Counted from the stretch's first letter, positions 37,720 to 48,570 are shown. The stretch: DNA of 64,000 bases from Mesocentrotus franciscanus (GCA_037976565.1 CP137671.1:21907267-21971266); one strand, 5' to 3'. A program made the numbers and translations. The notes: generated by a model not told the origin, from the letters alone.

Positions 37720-38238
37720 TTAAAGGTACTATGTCCCATTTGCAGGCCAAAAAATGAAAATGTTAAATTCCACCGCCATTTGAAAGATAATACTAATTTA
37801 GAACTTCCCTCAAATCGAGAGGGCTTGAAAATGTCTTTTTGTGGGAAATTAACAACCGTTAGTTGTCGAATGGACTTTAGTGATTGCAATCCATTTAGTA
37901 AATAGTCTGATTTTCAGACCCTTGTGGTCGTACATTTTGTGCTGCGCAAAGATTCAATCAGTTTAATTTTGGCCATTACAAGAAGTGGGTTATTGATGTA
38001 GACAAATGCTCATTACCCTTTACAGCTCATTTTATGTATGTTATTACCAAAGAAAAAAGAAGTCTCAGTCACTCAATAGTGTCTGACAGTGAAGTCTAGA
38101 AAGTAAAGGGGTTTCCTTGCATAATTTGAATACTAGGACACTGCTAATGTTTAAATTTCACAGATAGGACATATTCATAATTCCTGCAAAGTTCTAAAGA
38201 ACTTTATGTTGGCTGCAAATGGGACACGGTACCTTTAA
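37720..38238. mobile_element. TTAA-bounded MITE, family C, copy 3 (inverted), within an intron
   Basis: Reverse orientation relative to copies 1 and 2, bounded by TTAA. Ends are TTAAAGGTACTATGTCCC and GGGACACGGTACCTTTAA. It lies just inside the intron after the exon ending at 37697. Confidence 0.9.
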
Positions 38239-39234
38239 AGGCAAGGTATTCTACTGACACTACTTCAGATTTAGGTATACTGCCATCTGCTGCTCACAAT
38301 GTCCCAATGTAAAGAATGATAAATGTGTTAATAGTTTTTGATAAATGACTGACTGCCTCCTTTTTGTTTTCTTCGTTTGAAAAGTCTTGTTAATATCTGT
38401 CCTTTACCGTGGTGGTCTGCCTAGGGTCTGACTTCTCTCACATTGCCAAATTGAACACAGGTCACAGTCTGTGTTAGGTCCATGGTCTGACAGACTTATC
38501 ATAATTTGTTTCCATTGATCAGTTATAGTAGGCCCTACCAGGTAATTGAACCATGGGCCCTACCATGATTAAACCATGGACCCTACCACAAAGTCCATGC
38601 TTGAACAGAGCTGAAGGATGTCAAAATGATGTCTGTTCCCCTATCTGAAAATAATGATTTTATCAGGTGGTGTATAACTGTATACTTCATTTATCACACT
38701 CACTAGGAGATGCAGAAAGGCCTATGAATGTGAGCACAAATATCCTGTACTAGAAGTGTCATGAGATGGCGCTGTTTAATAAATGCTTTCAGTGGAGCTT
38801 GTTCATTTTTTCCCCCAAAAAAATCCTTGCATCAAAAAACATTTGAAGAAAAAAAAAAAATCCTGCTGCAGTATGTCCTATTTATACCCTGTTAAGGGAA
38901 GGGATTTTAAGCATCTTCCACAGAGTACAACAATCAAGCTACAAAATACATATTTAAATGCAAATGTTTCAAAGGTGCATCTTTTAGGACAGAAATATAT
39001 TGGGATTTAGAATGATCATGATGTGAAAGACTTATCTAGTATAGATGTAGGCTGAGGGCATTTTCTCAAATTCTAAAATCAGCCTCTAGAAATAAAAAGA
39101 AATTGACCCCCAAGCAGACAAATGTTCAGTAAATGAGTAAAGTGTATATTGTCAGTAGGTATAATAACCAGGTCAAATTACGAGGTCAAAGTAGCCATAG
39201 AACATTAAATTGATTCATCCTGCATCACAATAGA

Positions 39235-39236
<2 letters not shown>
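38239..39236. other. Intronic sequence, no recognised feature
   Basis: Lies in the intron between 37697 and 40883. Contains a poly-A run near 38850; the frame 38783-39010 depends on it and is not supported. Confidence 0.55.

Positions 39237-39294
<58 letters not shown>
39237..39294. repeat. (TA)n microsatellite
   Basis: About 28 TA units immediately 5' of the 7SL-like sequence. Confidence 0.95.
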
Positions 39295-39297
<3 letters not shown>

Positions 39298-39298
39298 T

Positions 39299-39390
39299 AG
39301 GCGTTGTGGCCTGTGCCTGTAATCCAGCTAACAGTGGAAGTTACAAACTGATTCAGCCGAGGATGCAGGTTCGTCCCCAGATGTAAATAA
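39299..39390 (+). ncRNA. 7SL/SRP RNA Alu-domain-like sequence (probable SINE or retropseudogene)
   Basis: GGCGTTGTGGCCTGTGCCTG followed by TAATCCAGCTA closely resembles the 5' Alu domain of metazoan 7SL RNA, where GTGGC..GTGCCTGTARTCC..AGCTA forms the SRP9/14-binding loops. Further on, GCCGAGGATG and the box-B-like GGTTCGTCCCC may preserve an internal pol III promoter. The SRP S domain is absent: after about 39390 the sequence is unrelated and ends in CA/TA/GATA simple repeats (39427-39462). This fits a 7SL-derived SINE or a truncated pseudogene better than a functional SRP RNA. A tRNA-derived SINE is the alternative. Confidence 0.55.
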
Positions 39391-39426
39391 TCATATCTGA
39401 TTGATACACGTCTGTAAAAACCCAAT

Positions 39427-39461
<35 letters not shown>

Positions 39462-39462
39462 G
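39427..39462. repeat. (CA)n(TA)n(GATA)n simple repeat
   Basis: Compound microsatellite following the 7SL-like sequence, plausibly its tail. Confidence 0.85.
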
Positions 39463-40240
39463 GTCGAGGTCTAGGAGATAATACATTTCATCATTGTTAG
39501 TCTGTCTGAACATGGCCCATTGAAATATGTCAGGCAAGGTCTTAATGCAGTAAACAACTTGGACTGTGTGATGGTTCTTGCACTAGAATTTAATCACAAA
39601 TTATTTGGTGAAAAGCTATTGATACCTGGAATTGAACTTAATTAAGAATCATTAAAATAGAATGGGGAAAAAATTAGGAAGCTGAGCGAAATGTGGCATG
39701 AAAGTTCTGTTGGGAACGCATTTGCATAAATTAAGAAGAGTCATGATTTTATGTGGTAGCAGTAGAACAAAGTATGATAAGGAAATGGAGCTGGTAATTG
39801 TATACCTCGGCATCCTTGATTAGGCTCAATAACACTGTCATTCAGTTATGTCAAAATTGCCAGCTTCAATGCACAAAATATCACCCAAAAGAATTATGCC
39901 TTTTGCATTCTTGGGTCCTTTTCTTACCACTACATGTCACTAAACTACTGAAACATGTTTTGAAGTATTGAAAATGTCACAAATGTGTGATTGTATTACC
40001 ATCCAGATAGCCGCATTTCATTTTGGTTAGGGTATTTCTTGAACTTGGCACACTAGAGGGGGTGCTTAATCCATCTTGTTTATTGAACTTGTCGGCAAAT
40101 GATAGCGTGGAATAAATATTTGGTCTGGGCACAAGAATGCTGAGAATCTTGACAGTTTGCCAAGGGGGGAAGATATAATGAGATTAAAAATTGTGTCATG
40201 GCAGTTACTTCTGATTGTCTGATGAAAATGTATATTTGAC

Positions 40241-40480
40241 ATCCTCCCCCCTTAGGAAAACTATCCTCCGCAGTGTTTATCTCCTGAATATCACCCCTGA
40301 CTAGGGGAGGGGGATATGGGAGGGAGGATAGTAGTCCTGACCCCCTCGCTTTAGCCTAGGAAAATTATGGTCTGCAAAAATGTTTAGCGGGGTGGGGAGG
40401 GGTGGGGTGGGGGAGGGGGATAGCGAGGGCAAATCGTCCTAGGAGGGAATTTTTTTTTGGGGGGGGGGTAGGGATAGCAG
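40241..40480. repeat. G-rich low-complexity tract
   Basis: Runs such as GGGGAGGGGGATATGGGAGG and GGGGTGGGGAGGGGTGGGG, and a T(8)-G(10) junction near 40451-40468. Intronic. Confidence 0.8.
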
Positions 40481-40882
40481 GTAGTCCATGTTCAGGGATA
40501 TTGTCATATTCACATTTTCATTCTAGGTAAATTAACTTTTGTGGAAGAATGAAGAGAAAACTTGTGCTGTCAAATATGCTAATTTAGATAAATTAGTTCA
40601 ATCGTCAATTTCATATTTTTTTCCATTTCGTACTGAGATGCCTGTACTCATGTAGAGAATACAATTACATTTCTAGAATTCCTAGGGTCTGAAGCCTCAT
40701 GCAAACTTGATAGTTGATTAGATAAAAGTGATTTAGTCCTAATCTTGAAATATCTTTTGAACCATAACATACTGAATTTTAAAGGTACATATTGTAGAAT
40801 TCACTTGTCCAGTAGTCTTGTCAAGATTATGAGCCTTAATCAAAAACATAAATATATTGTATTGGGTTTTTTTCTTCTTCAG

Positions 40883-41041
40883 ACTCTTCACTTTCTTTTA
40901 GCGGTGATGCCTACAACGAGAGCTCATTCAGCAGTTTCCCTAACTCCACAGCATTAATACCAACAGGGTCATCCAGCACAGATTCAAACAGCTTTGGTGA
41001 TTTTGTTGGGAGTATTGTGCTTTTTATAGAGTTTCTGAAAG
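40883..41041 (+). CDS. EVA1C: EVA1-family protein, exon with Ser/Thr-rich stalk and start of the EVA1 domain
   Basis: Acceptor TTTTTTTCTTCTTCAG and donor CTGAAAG|GTAAGA; phase 1 at both ends. The first ~38 residues are Ser/Asn/Thr-rich (SFSGDAYNESSFSSFPNS), with two N-glycosylation-type sequons (NES, NST), which fits an extracellular stalk. The end of the exon, FGDFVGSIVLFIEFLKE across the junction, matches the segment just before the membrane helix in EVA1 proteins (in human EVA1C, SLAAFAYIRAHPERAALLFV). The homology therefore continues across the intron into the next exon, which is good evidence that the exons belong together. Confidence 0.85.
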
Positions 41042-41383
41042 GTAAGATCTTCTTATTGATAATGTGGAATATCGTTTATGAATGATTAGAATGTTTTAAA
41101 GTCATTTTGATTGTTCCTTTGATGATTCTCCTTCAGGAAAGCCCACCTTGAAAACTGACCCTGAGGTCATGAAAGTTCATCTGTATTTTGTAATATATTT
41201 GTTTCAGAGTTAAACTTTTGATCTCAATACTCTTCAGGTCACTTACCCTAAAAGGTGATAACCCTCTCCCCCCCCCCCAAACCCAGTTCATCCAACGCTT
41301 TGGGGAACTGCACGGTCCCTGTATTATAATCAGAGCCATGAGCATTCTTGCGAAATGGATATGGCTCTTTAAAAATAGTCATT

Positions 41384-41428
41384 ACAATAATTATTATGAT
41401 TATGATTATGATTATGATTATGATTATC
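41384..41428. repeat. (ATTATG)n hexanucleotide repeat
   Basis: About six units of ATTATG/GATTAT within the EVA1C-like intron. Confidence 0.9.
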
Positions 41429-41696
41429 ATCATTTATTTGTCCATGGAGGGTTTTTTTAGGGGGGGGTGAACTTTCTGATAGTTCAAGGGGTACTTGTAA
41501 TTGGCCTGATATAGATGAATGGTCATCCATACATGGATGAGCACCTCAATTTCTTTAGACAGTGCAGGGATGTGTTTCAATAGTCTTAAAAGGGGCAATA
41601 TTTATTTTTTTTATGGTCATAAACTGTGTCGGCTCCATGACTTGATATAAAGACTCTTCAAATTATGCCACTGCCATTTTTGCTTTGTATTTTCAG

Positions 41697-41825
41697 AGAA
41701 GAAACACATCTTCATCCAATACTTTGTGATTGGGTGTCTGGTGGGAATCATCTTAGCTCTTATATCATGGGTTGTCCATCTTAAGAGGAAGAAGGCAAAG
41801 TTAAAGAAGAAACTCAAAGGTACAG
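41697..41825 (+). CDS. EVA1C: EVA1-family protein, transmembrane exon
   Basis: Acceptor TTTGTATTTTCAG and donor GGTACAG|GTAAGT; phase 1 at both ends. Encodes EKKHIFIQ, then a single hydrophobic helix YFVIGCLVGIILALISWVV, then a strongly basic stop-transfer stretch (HLKRKKAKLKKKLKG). The pattern of a charged residue, an aromatic, a helix with G(V/C)xxG(L/I)xLxL and a basic segment is the hallmark of the EVA1/FAM176 domain. The basic side predicts a cytoplasmic C-terminus. Two hairpin repeats of family H begin 36 bp after the donor. An upstream GT in AAAG|GTACAG could act as an alternative donor. Confidence 0.9.
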
Positions 41826-41860
41826 GTAAGTCACAAATTGGAGTGGATGTGAGATCCTAT

Positions 41861-41944
41861 CAGCTGTTTGGAGCCAGAAGGGCATTATTAAACTCATCTT
41901 ATTTTACAAAGCAGTACGGTAATGCCCTTCTGGCTCTATACAGA
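41861..41944. repeat. Hairpin repeat family H, copy 8 (near-perfect arms)
   Basis: Left arm CTGTTTGGAGCCAGAAGGGC then ATTA; right arm TAATGCCCTTCTGGCTCTAT. Both arms carry GCATTA where the family more often has GCGTTA. Starts 36 bp downstream of an EVA1C-like 5' splice site. Confidence 0.85.
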
Positions 41945-41949
41945 TGATA

Positions 41950-42018
41950 TCTGCTCAGAGTCAGAAGGGCATTACATCATATTTTTGACCTAGAGTAAAC
42001 ACTCTTTTGGCTCTCAAA
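41950..42018. repeat. Hairpin repeat family H, copy 9
   Basis: Directly follows copy 8 in tandem. Left arm CTCAGAGTCAGAAGGGCATT; right arm GTAAACACTCTTTTGGCTCT. Confidence 0.8.
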
Positions 42019-42408
42019 TACGATACTCCGCCTCTTCCTCCATTTGGTCCTCCTCCTTTCCATCTGTTTCATCTTTATTCTTTTTGTTTTATTTTTGGCT
42101 CATTTTTCTGTTGTTGGTGACCTCTCATTTTTTTAGTCATTTTTTTTTAGCGAGATTAAACAAAAAAAATTCAACAAAAAGTGACATTTTTGTTTTCATT
42201 TCTACCAGATTTGAATGTAAAGAATTGTGAAATTTTTACAAATTTACAAATTCACCCAAAACTCGAGCATTTGACTCACATAATAATGATTTCAGATTTA
42301 GCGCTTCAAAAAAATGTCTGTAAACTTTCCAGATATATAATTACTGGTACATTGTATTCATCCACGGCTGTAATGTCTGCACCATCTCCATTCCCTAGGG
42401 AGTACTAT

Positions 42409-42612
42409 TTAAAGCCTGTCTCCACTAGTTTGGCCAGGAGGGATTACCGGTAGACCTCCCAGCTTGGTCACTGACAAGTGACCAGATCTCATCAACTCAG
42501 CTCTCAATTAACATAAGAAAGAGAGGATCATGGGGGACCAACAGGCACCGCTTAGGCATTGTTTTCTATATAGAGGGAGCAAGTAGCTACAAGTAGTGCA
42601 GTAGGGCTTTAA
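42409..42612. mobile_element. TTAA-bounded MITE, family A, copy 2, in the last EVA1C-like intron
   Basis: Second copy of the 3102-3298 element. It ends 42 bp upstream of the terminal exon (starts 42655), so any branch point must lie in the 42-base remnant or inside the element. Confidence 0.9.
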
Positions 42613-42654
42613 CAATGGAAAGGTATATCATCTCCGTCTTCTTTTCTCTCACAG

Positions 42655-42860
42655 ATGGTACTGATGGGAGGCAGAGAGCAAATGGTGTCTTAGCTGCCGT
42701 GCAGGAGGAGAACAGGATAGACATTGATGAGATCTGGCGGAGTCCTCCACCCCCTTCAATCCTCAACCGAGTCAGCCCGACAGAGGACGACAACGACAAC
42801 ACAATATGGCGCTCTCATACGTTACCGGGGAATCGGCAACTGAATAGTTACTTCCCATAG
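42655..42860 (+). CDS. EVA1C: EVA1-family protein, terminal exon with conserved C-terminus
   Basis: Acceptor TTCTTTTCTCTCACAG; enters in phase 1 and ends at TAG (42858-42860). The 67 residues form an acidic cytoplasmic tail with two IW motifs: RIDIDEIWRSPPPPS and NDNTIWRSHTLPGNRQLNSY. These resemble the C-terminal signature of vertebrate EVA1 proteins, ERIIREIWMNG followed by PGTRSLNRYY in EVA1A and REQIIQEIWMN in EVA1C, recalled from known family members. This signature together with the membrane domain makes the family call firm. Assignment to the EVA1C branch is weaker because the lectin-domain exons are not in view. EVA1C/EVA-1 acts as a surface receptor or co-receptor for SLIT in axon guidance. 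Confidence 0.9.
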
Positions 42861-44150
42861 CAATGATGGGACAAGGCAGGGGCCGGGCATACAGCACCAG
42901 GGGTAAATTTGGGGCTAGGAGGGGGTAGACCCTTCCCTTCTCAATCTCAATTGATCATGTTTGGATAGATTAATAAATAGATAATGGCGGGTCACTTATG
43001 AAGGGTGATGGTGATGATGAGATTGGTCTATGTAGAAAATTTTCTCGGATCCCATACATTTTCTACATAGATCAATTCCATTGTTATTAAATCATTCTCA
43101 AATGTTTGATACATGACTTGCTGTAATAGAGATACAACCCACTAAGCCTTGAAGCAAAGCTATAAGTAACATAGCTACTTTTTTTTTAAAGGAAAAATTT
43201 TACTGGCCTTTTCATCAACCCTCTTAAATTGGCAACTTGAAAGAAGGGATTGGGAAAGTTCCAAATTCTGGTGCTGTAAATCCAGCCTCATGCCTTGCTC
43301 TTTGTTAATGTGTCTTTTATATCCAGAAAAATAGTTTTATTTTGATATCTTAAATTGTATTTGAGTAGGTGTGGCTGAGTTATGTGAGATATTTAATGAC
43401 TGGGTGTGTCTCTGTGTGTGTTTGTGCATGGGTGGGGTAGGGGGGGGGGGTGATTGCCAAAAATAGGGGCTCTTTCTTTCTGTGTTCTATATCAAAGTTT
43501 GGTTTTTATAACACAAATCTCAAATCTAACACAAAATCAAAGGAAAGGAAGTATCCTCATAAACTCAATCACAGCACTAAGATTTTAGTTTGCCTTTATG
43601 CAGATGGGGGCCCCCTGAATGAGAGAATGAATGATTGATAGTGAGAGTTATAGAATAATTGAGTGAGTGAATGAGTGAGTGGTAATGATGGATGTTGGTC
43701 TTTCAAGAATTAGCAGAGGCCCCTGTTGAGGACTTTCATAGTGTCACCTTGGAGATGTTGTCAAGAAAATTTTCAAAAGCAATTTTGATTAGACAGATTT
43801 CCCCATTTGACGAGGTTATGATGATTCATTTGTGCGTCAATATAGTACATCCTCTTGAAATTGAGTGAAAGGTTTTTAACAAAGTTCACAATACTTTTAT
43901 AAATAGTATCTTCTGCAATCTAAATATGTTATTACATTGTTGATTGAAGTTATGAATAGATGATATTAAGAGATGGTATGGTATGCATGGTTATTCTAGC
44001 AGAAGATTTGTGATAGGTTATTATCTGAAAATATTCATGACCATATCTTCTACCAGCATTTTAATACTTATAACCACATATATATTTCAAGGGTAGAAAA
44101 TCTTCCATTTGTTATTGAGCCCAAATTTGTCCCCAAAGACTTTGCATATC

Positions 44151-44222
44151 ATCTGGTGAGAAGCAGAAGGGGTTCAAATCATACACTTTTACAAAGAGTT
44201 AACGACCCTCTGGCCCTCAGCT
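44151..44222. repeat. Hairpin repeat family H, copy 10
   Basis: Left arm GTGAGAAGCAGAAGGGGTTC; right arm GTTAACGACCCTCTGGCCCT. Diverged. Confidence 0.6.
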
Positions 44223-45017
44223 AATGGTACATCAAATATCTGACAGCATCTCCAAGTCTGGCGCTATGAAGTTTGAAACAGCTGCTGACGTTGTCTAAAA
44301 GACATCTTATTTTTACCTTGTATATTTTAGCCTTTTAAGACATCCTAGTGCAATTTTGATATGATATTTCATTTGTTTTACACGCAGTGTTTTTGTTTGT
44401 TATGTTGTCGATGTGCATGACCATAACGGGTATATATTGCCACAGACTTACGTTTCTGGATTTTGTTTATATGTTCTCTCTCTCTCTCTATCCGAAACGT
44501 CTCTAGCTCTAAGCATTAGAAGTGACTGTTGAATGCCAAAGTTTTATTTATTAATCGTTAGTAATGTACATATAGTTATATGTAGTCAGTCTTTTTGTTA
44601 TTATTGTATTGGGCTAACCAGCCTATTATTTGATTGTTGCCATCTATGCACACTTTGGTTCGGATGAAATTTCTGTAAATTGATTCTTGTTTTAAAAGAT
44701 TTTTGCGTGAATTCCAGTAGTAGTATTTGAGTCAGAACTATAATGAACTTGAAACTTAATGATTTTTATTCTACTATTTATAATGATATGAAATGGATTT
44801 GAGCATTAATTCAATATTCTGATGAATTTTTAGATAATGCAATCAAAAGGCATAACATTTTTATATCATCATGAACAAGCCAGTCATAGACATTTGAATT
44901 GTAGATGAAATTACGAAGGCATTTTTTGAGTAAATGATCATGGCAATTTATGTCAAATTTTGGAGCACCAAAAGAAGTTGTTCTTGATGTTTGTTACATG
45001 TGGTGACAACTAAACTA

Positions 45018-45288
45018 GCTTAGCAAAATGTAGAGGCAAGAAAAGATGCGTCTGGAATGCAAAAGGCGAAGAAGTTAGTGATGTTTGTTAATTAAAATTT
45101 CTTTTTTGACATATCTGAATAAAATTTTAATGAAATTGAGCCTCACTGAGATGATATATGCATTTACCAGCTCTGGATCCATATCCTAGCTTTTTGCTTC
45201 TTCCTCTGTATGATGCAATTATGATTTTTAAGAATTATGCTTTTTGCATTCCAGATGCATCTTTTTGTGCCTCTACATTCGGCTAAGC
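45018..45288. mobile_element. MITE-like element with ~45-bp terminal inverted repeats
   Basis: Left: GCTTAGCAAAATGTAGAGGC, then AAGAAAAGATGCGTCTGGAA and TGCAAAA. The right end is the complement: TTTTGCATTCCAGATGCATC, then TTTTTGTGCCTCTACATTCG and GCTAAGC. ~270 bp, non-coding, single copy in this window. Confidence 0.8.
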
Positions 45289-45916
45289 TATAAAACTGGA
45301 ATATTTTAATGAGGTACCCAATCATTTGATACCCAATATTTTTGGAATTATTTAAGAATATGATCTGTTCAAAACAATTTTTATAGAAAATTTCTTATAT
45401 AACACATAGCATTGACAATTCAGAACATTTTTAAACATATTTTCATTTATAACAAAGTGTTTAATCATGGAAACATTAATTACATATTATAACTACAGAC
45501 ACATAATATGTATACTGATTTTTTTTTAATGATAACTATGAACAAATGCAATGCGAGAAATTTCTAAATGTGAATTTTTAACTGGATGAAAAGCATTGGT
45601 AGGTAGTAGCCTCTGAATTTCAGAATATCATGTCAATAATTAGTCCTATACTAGTGTTCTTCAAAATCTCTATTTTGCTGGACATGTTATGCCTATATTT
45701 GGACATTTGATTATTTATTGGCCCCAACTGCAAATTCTCATCTGGTATATTTTGAGGTAGAGGTTGGGGCATCTACGCAATAATTTGCTCCCTTACCATC
45801 AATTGGGTAGGGACATTGTCATTCTATGTAAATATTACATAATTTTGAAGCTGATATTGAAATACAATTTCCACAATGAAATTCTTAGATTATGTATACC
45901 GGTAGTTAAAAGTTGT

Positions 45917-45973
45917 CTGTTAAGAGCTGGAAGGAGATTAAAGCTGTGTTTTAATACCCCTCTGGCTCTCAAA
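45917..45973. repeat. Hairpin repeat family H, copy 11 (short loop)
   Basis: Left arm CTGTTAAGAGCTGGAAGGAG; right arm AATACCCCTCTGGCTCTCAA, with a shortened loop. Confidence 0.6.
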
Positions 45974-46080
45974 TGAGAAAATTATATTGGATTTATCAGG
46001 CAGTTCTGTGCCTTTCGGGTGTCAGAGAGTTAAACTGTTTTTTAGAGCGTATAGCTCTGCAACTCGGTGTCCATGAAAGA

Positions 46081-46332
46081 GAGATCAATTTCTTCAAATA
46101 TTTTGTTTCTGTGAAACATAATTTGTTGATGGGCAAGCAAAATTCAAGTGAGACAGCAATGTTCACTTTATTTACAGATCTATCTAGGGGCATCAATCTT
46201 TTCTTTTTCAAGAGAGATTAATTTCTTCAAATATTTTGTTTAAGTGAAAAATAATTTGTTGTTGGGCAAACAAAATTCAAGTGGGACAGCAATTTTCACT
46301 TTATTTACAGATCTATCAAACATTTTTTTTTT
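46081..46332 (+). repeat. Tandem duplication, period ~133 bp, two copies
   Basis: AATTTCTTCAAATATTTTGT, GGGCAAGCAAAATTCAAGTG and CACTTTATTTACAGATCTAT recur 130-133 bases apart with few differences; the second copy is shorter. Confidence 0.9.
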
Positions 46333-46784
46333 TTCAAAATGGGGAGGATGTTCCCCCAAACTGAAGTTATTTCATATATTCGTTAACAGAAGATATGCCA
46401 ACTTGAACAACTTCTGCTGTCCTTATAGTACACAATAATTCCCATTGTCGTTTCCCTCTCAGTCTAAGAGCATGTGCTTACACACATATACTGTACACAG
46501 ATTCGGCATGATATGCGTGCATGTACTTGTCAGCTACAGATTTTGTTAGAATATTTTTTACAGTATTGTTTTATATCCTATTCACTATTACAGCATTATT
46601 TTCATGTGGTTATATTGTTTACAATTTTTCTACCTCATTGCTCACAACCGTTTATGGAATGTATCCTAGTATTTTTAACGTGATCAACTCCCATTTCTTA
46701 TCAAATGATTGTCATTCATGTGGAAGTAAAAATTTAAGTCCACTTTTTAAATCGAATGTAAAGTATACCAATCACCCAGAAAAA

Positions 46785-47150
46785 TAATTTGTATACAGCA
46801 GCTAGAATGTAAAAACAACAACCTAGCATTCTATGTCACTCCAGATAAGGAGTGTGAAGAAAAAATAGAAGAACATAAATCAGCATGTACAGAACCCAAG
46901 TCGAACTTGGATTCCAAGTTGGACTTGAATTCCCTTCCGGCCCTATTCTATGGGAACATGTACTGGTACTGAGTATCCTACTCACAAATCGCCCATTTTA
47001 GTAAATATTGGTGTATTTAAACTTGCAATATCTCTTTGTAGAAGTAATATTTGATGTTCTTATTTTGAAAATGGTATGGGGACAAGGAACCCTACATACA
47101 TACAGAACAAATTATTTTGTGGGGGTGATTGGTACACTGTAAGTCAAGCT
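46785..47150 (+). repeat. Dispersed repeat D, copy 1
   Basis: Shares ordered blocks with 50945-51255: ATTTGTATACA, AACCCAAGT..GGACTTG, CCGG.CCCTATTC.ATG, ACTTGCA.TATCT, GGTA..GG.ACA.GGAACC, ACATACAGAAC, and TGAT..TACACT. About 300-360 bp, diverged, same orientation. Confidence 0.75.
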
Positions 47151-48331
47151 CTGTCAAAACTCTGTCCTAATCCACAGTAATCTTGTCATCTTATATCAGG
47201 AGCCTGTTCTGAAAGATGTAACCCCATCTACCCTATAAGATTTGACCCCTTAAAGTTACTTAGACCATCTAAGTCATCTGCAACAGGTTTTCAACCTATT
47301 TGTAGCTGTCAGGTTATCGGTAAGTCCCCAGAGCCCCCAAAAAAAAAAAAAACAGACCCCAAAGTTGGGTTGATTTCATCCTATCTACCCCATGGACTAT
47401 GTTCCCCAAATCAGGTTTCTATTATCAATCATTCATTATGTGTATGGCATGTTTCTGGTGAATTTGCATCTATTATGCTAATTAGTAATTTCAAATTGCA
47501 CAGTTCATTATCTTTCCTGGTGTATGACTTTTCTATTCATATAGTTTGGTAGGGTTTAATATTCACTGCCTGGGTCCTTCCCGAGAGATGAGAGGACACT
47601 GGTTCAACTTTGGTGTCGGTTCTTTTGGGCTCTGGGTACTTGCCGGTAATCCGCCAGCTACAATCAAAATGACTATATGGTCTAAGTAACTCCAAGGGGT
47701 TAAATCTTTTTGGGTTACTTGCTCTTGGCATAAGAGAACAAAATAAGATGACATTACATTTGTAGAATATATGAAATTCTATTTTTATTTATTGGGTTCC
47801 TAATTCTTTGCCCTCTTCTCTCCTCCCCTCCCCCCGCCCCAACAGGGAATGTAACATTTAATTCTGAAAACGATAGCTGTGACTGATTTGATGTGCCCAA
47901 ATCTTTTGTTTAGTGGTCCACCATTGTTTTTATGCATTTCAAAACTAACCTTGTGGCCAAAAACACTTGTAGTAGAAAATTCATTATGAACAATGAAATT
48001 AATTAAATATGGCAATGATTAAAAACTCACAAATGACCACAGAGTTGTGCTCTTTATTAGCTACCGTCAAAATACAAATGGTAAGCTGTATTTCATAAAG
48101 CAATAATAACCAAAAATGTCCAGGGTACCCATAAACTGGCTTTCTTGGAGGCCAAATGATGTGAGAAAACATTTTCTTTCTGAATATGTTCAAAAATGTA
48201 TTCTAATAAAGATCCCTATAAAATCAATAAATATTACATCATTGTGAGAGCCCTTAAAGGGAGAGGTCCAGTTAGAGAATAACTTGCTTTCAGCTAATTA
48301 GAAGTTATGAAAAAGATTGAAATCCTTCATG
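47151..48331. other. AT-rich sequence, no recognised feature
   Basis: Short frames at 47537-47754 and 47800-48015 (-) have no motif. Poly-A near 47340 lies just before, within a region lacking exon signals. Confidence 0.45.
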
Positions 48332-48570
48332 CCCTATCTCACTGAGCAGCGAATGCTTGCGAACGTAGGGTTTCGCCATGGTTCGTAAAAGGCTGCAAAT
48401 GGTTAAAGGTTGCAAGAAAGTTCGCAAATAGTTTTCATCGTCGCAAACACTTTCACAAATGTTGCTAATTGTCGCTTAACATCGCTAAAAGTCGCTAAAT
48501 GTCGCAAAGGCGAACCCTGAAAAGTTGGCGAATCCAAATTCGCTAACATTCGCCGCTCAGAGAGATAGGC
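48332..48570. mobile_element. Foldback MITE rich in TCGC/GCGA repeats, ~240 bp
   Basis: The left end CCCTATCTCACTGAGCAGCG with AATG is mirrored by CATTCGCCGCTCAGAGAGAT with AGGCCC-like sequence. The interior is built from repeated TCGCTAAA / TTCGCAAA modules. Non-coding. Confidence 0.85.

Larger units (their letters stand above)
42861..46080 (+). other. Putative EVA1C-like 3' UTR and downstream sequence
   Basis: AT-rich and poorer in repeats than the upstream half of the window. An early AATAAA occurs in TTAATAAATAG near 42971, and a strong distal candidate, ACAATAAAACC, at about 50780 followed by a T-rich stretch. The transcript end cannot be decided from sequence. Hairpin repeats occur at 44151 and 45917. 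Confidence 0.35.

Noticed and set aside
39299..39390. tRNA gene or tRNA-derived SINE
   Set aside because: A box-B-like GGTTCGTCCCC is present, but the spacing to any A box is too long and the GTGCCTGTAATCCAGCTA core fits 7SL RNA better; kept as an alternative only.
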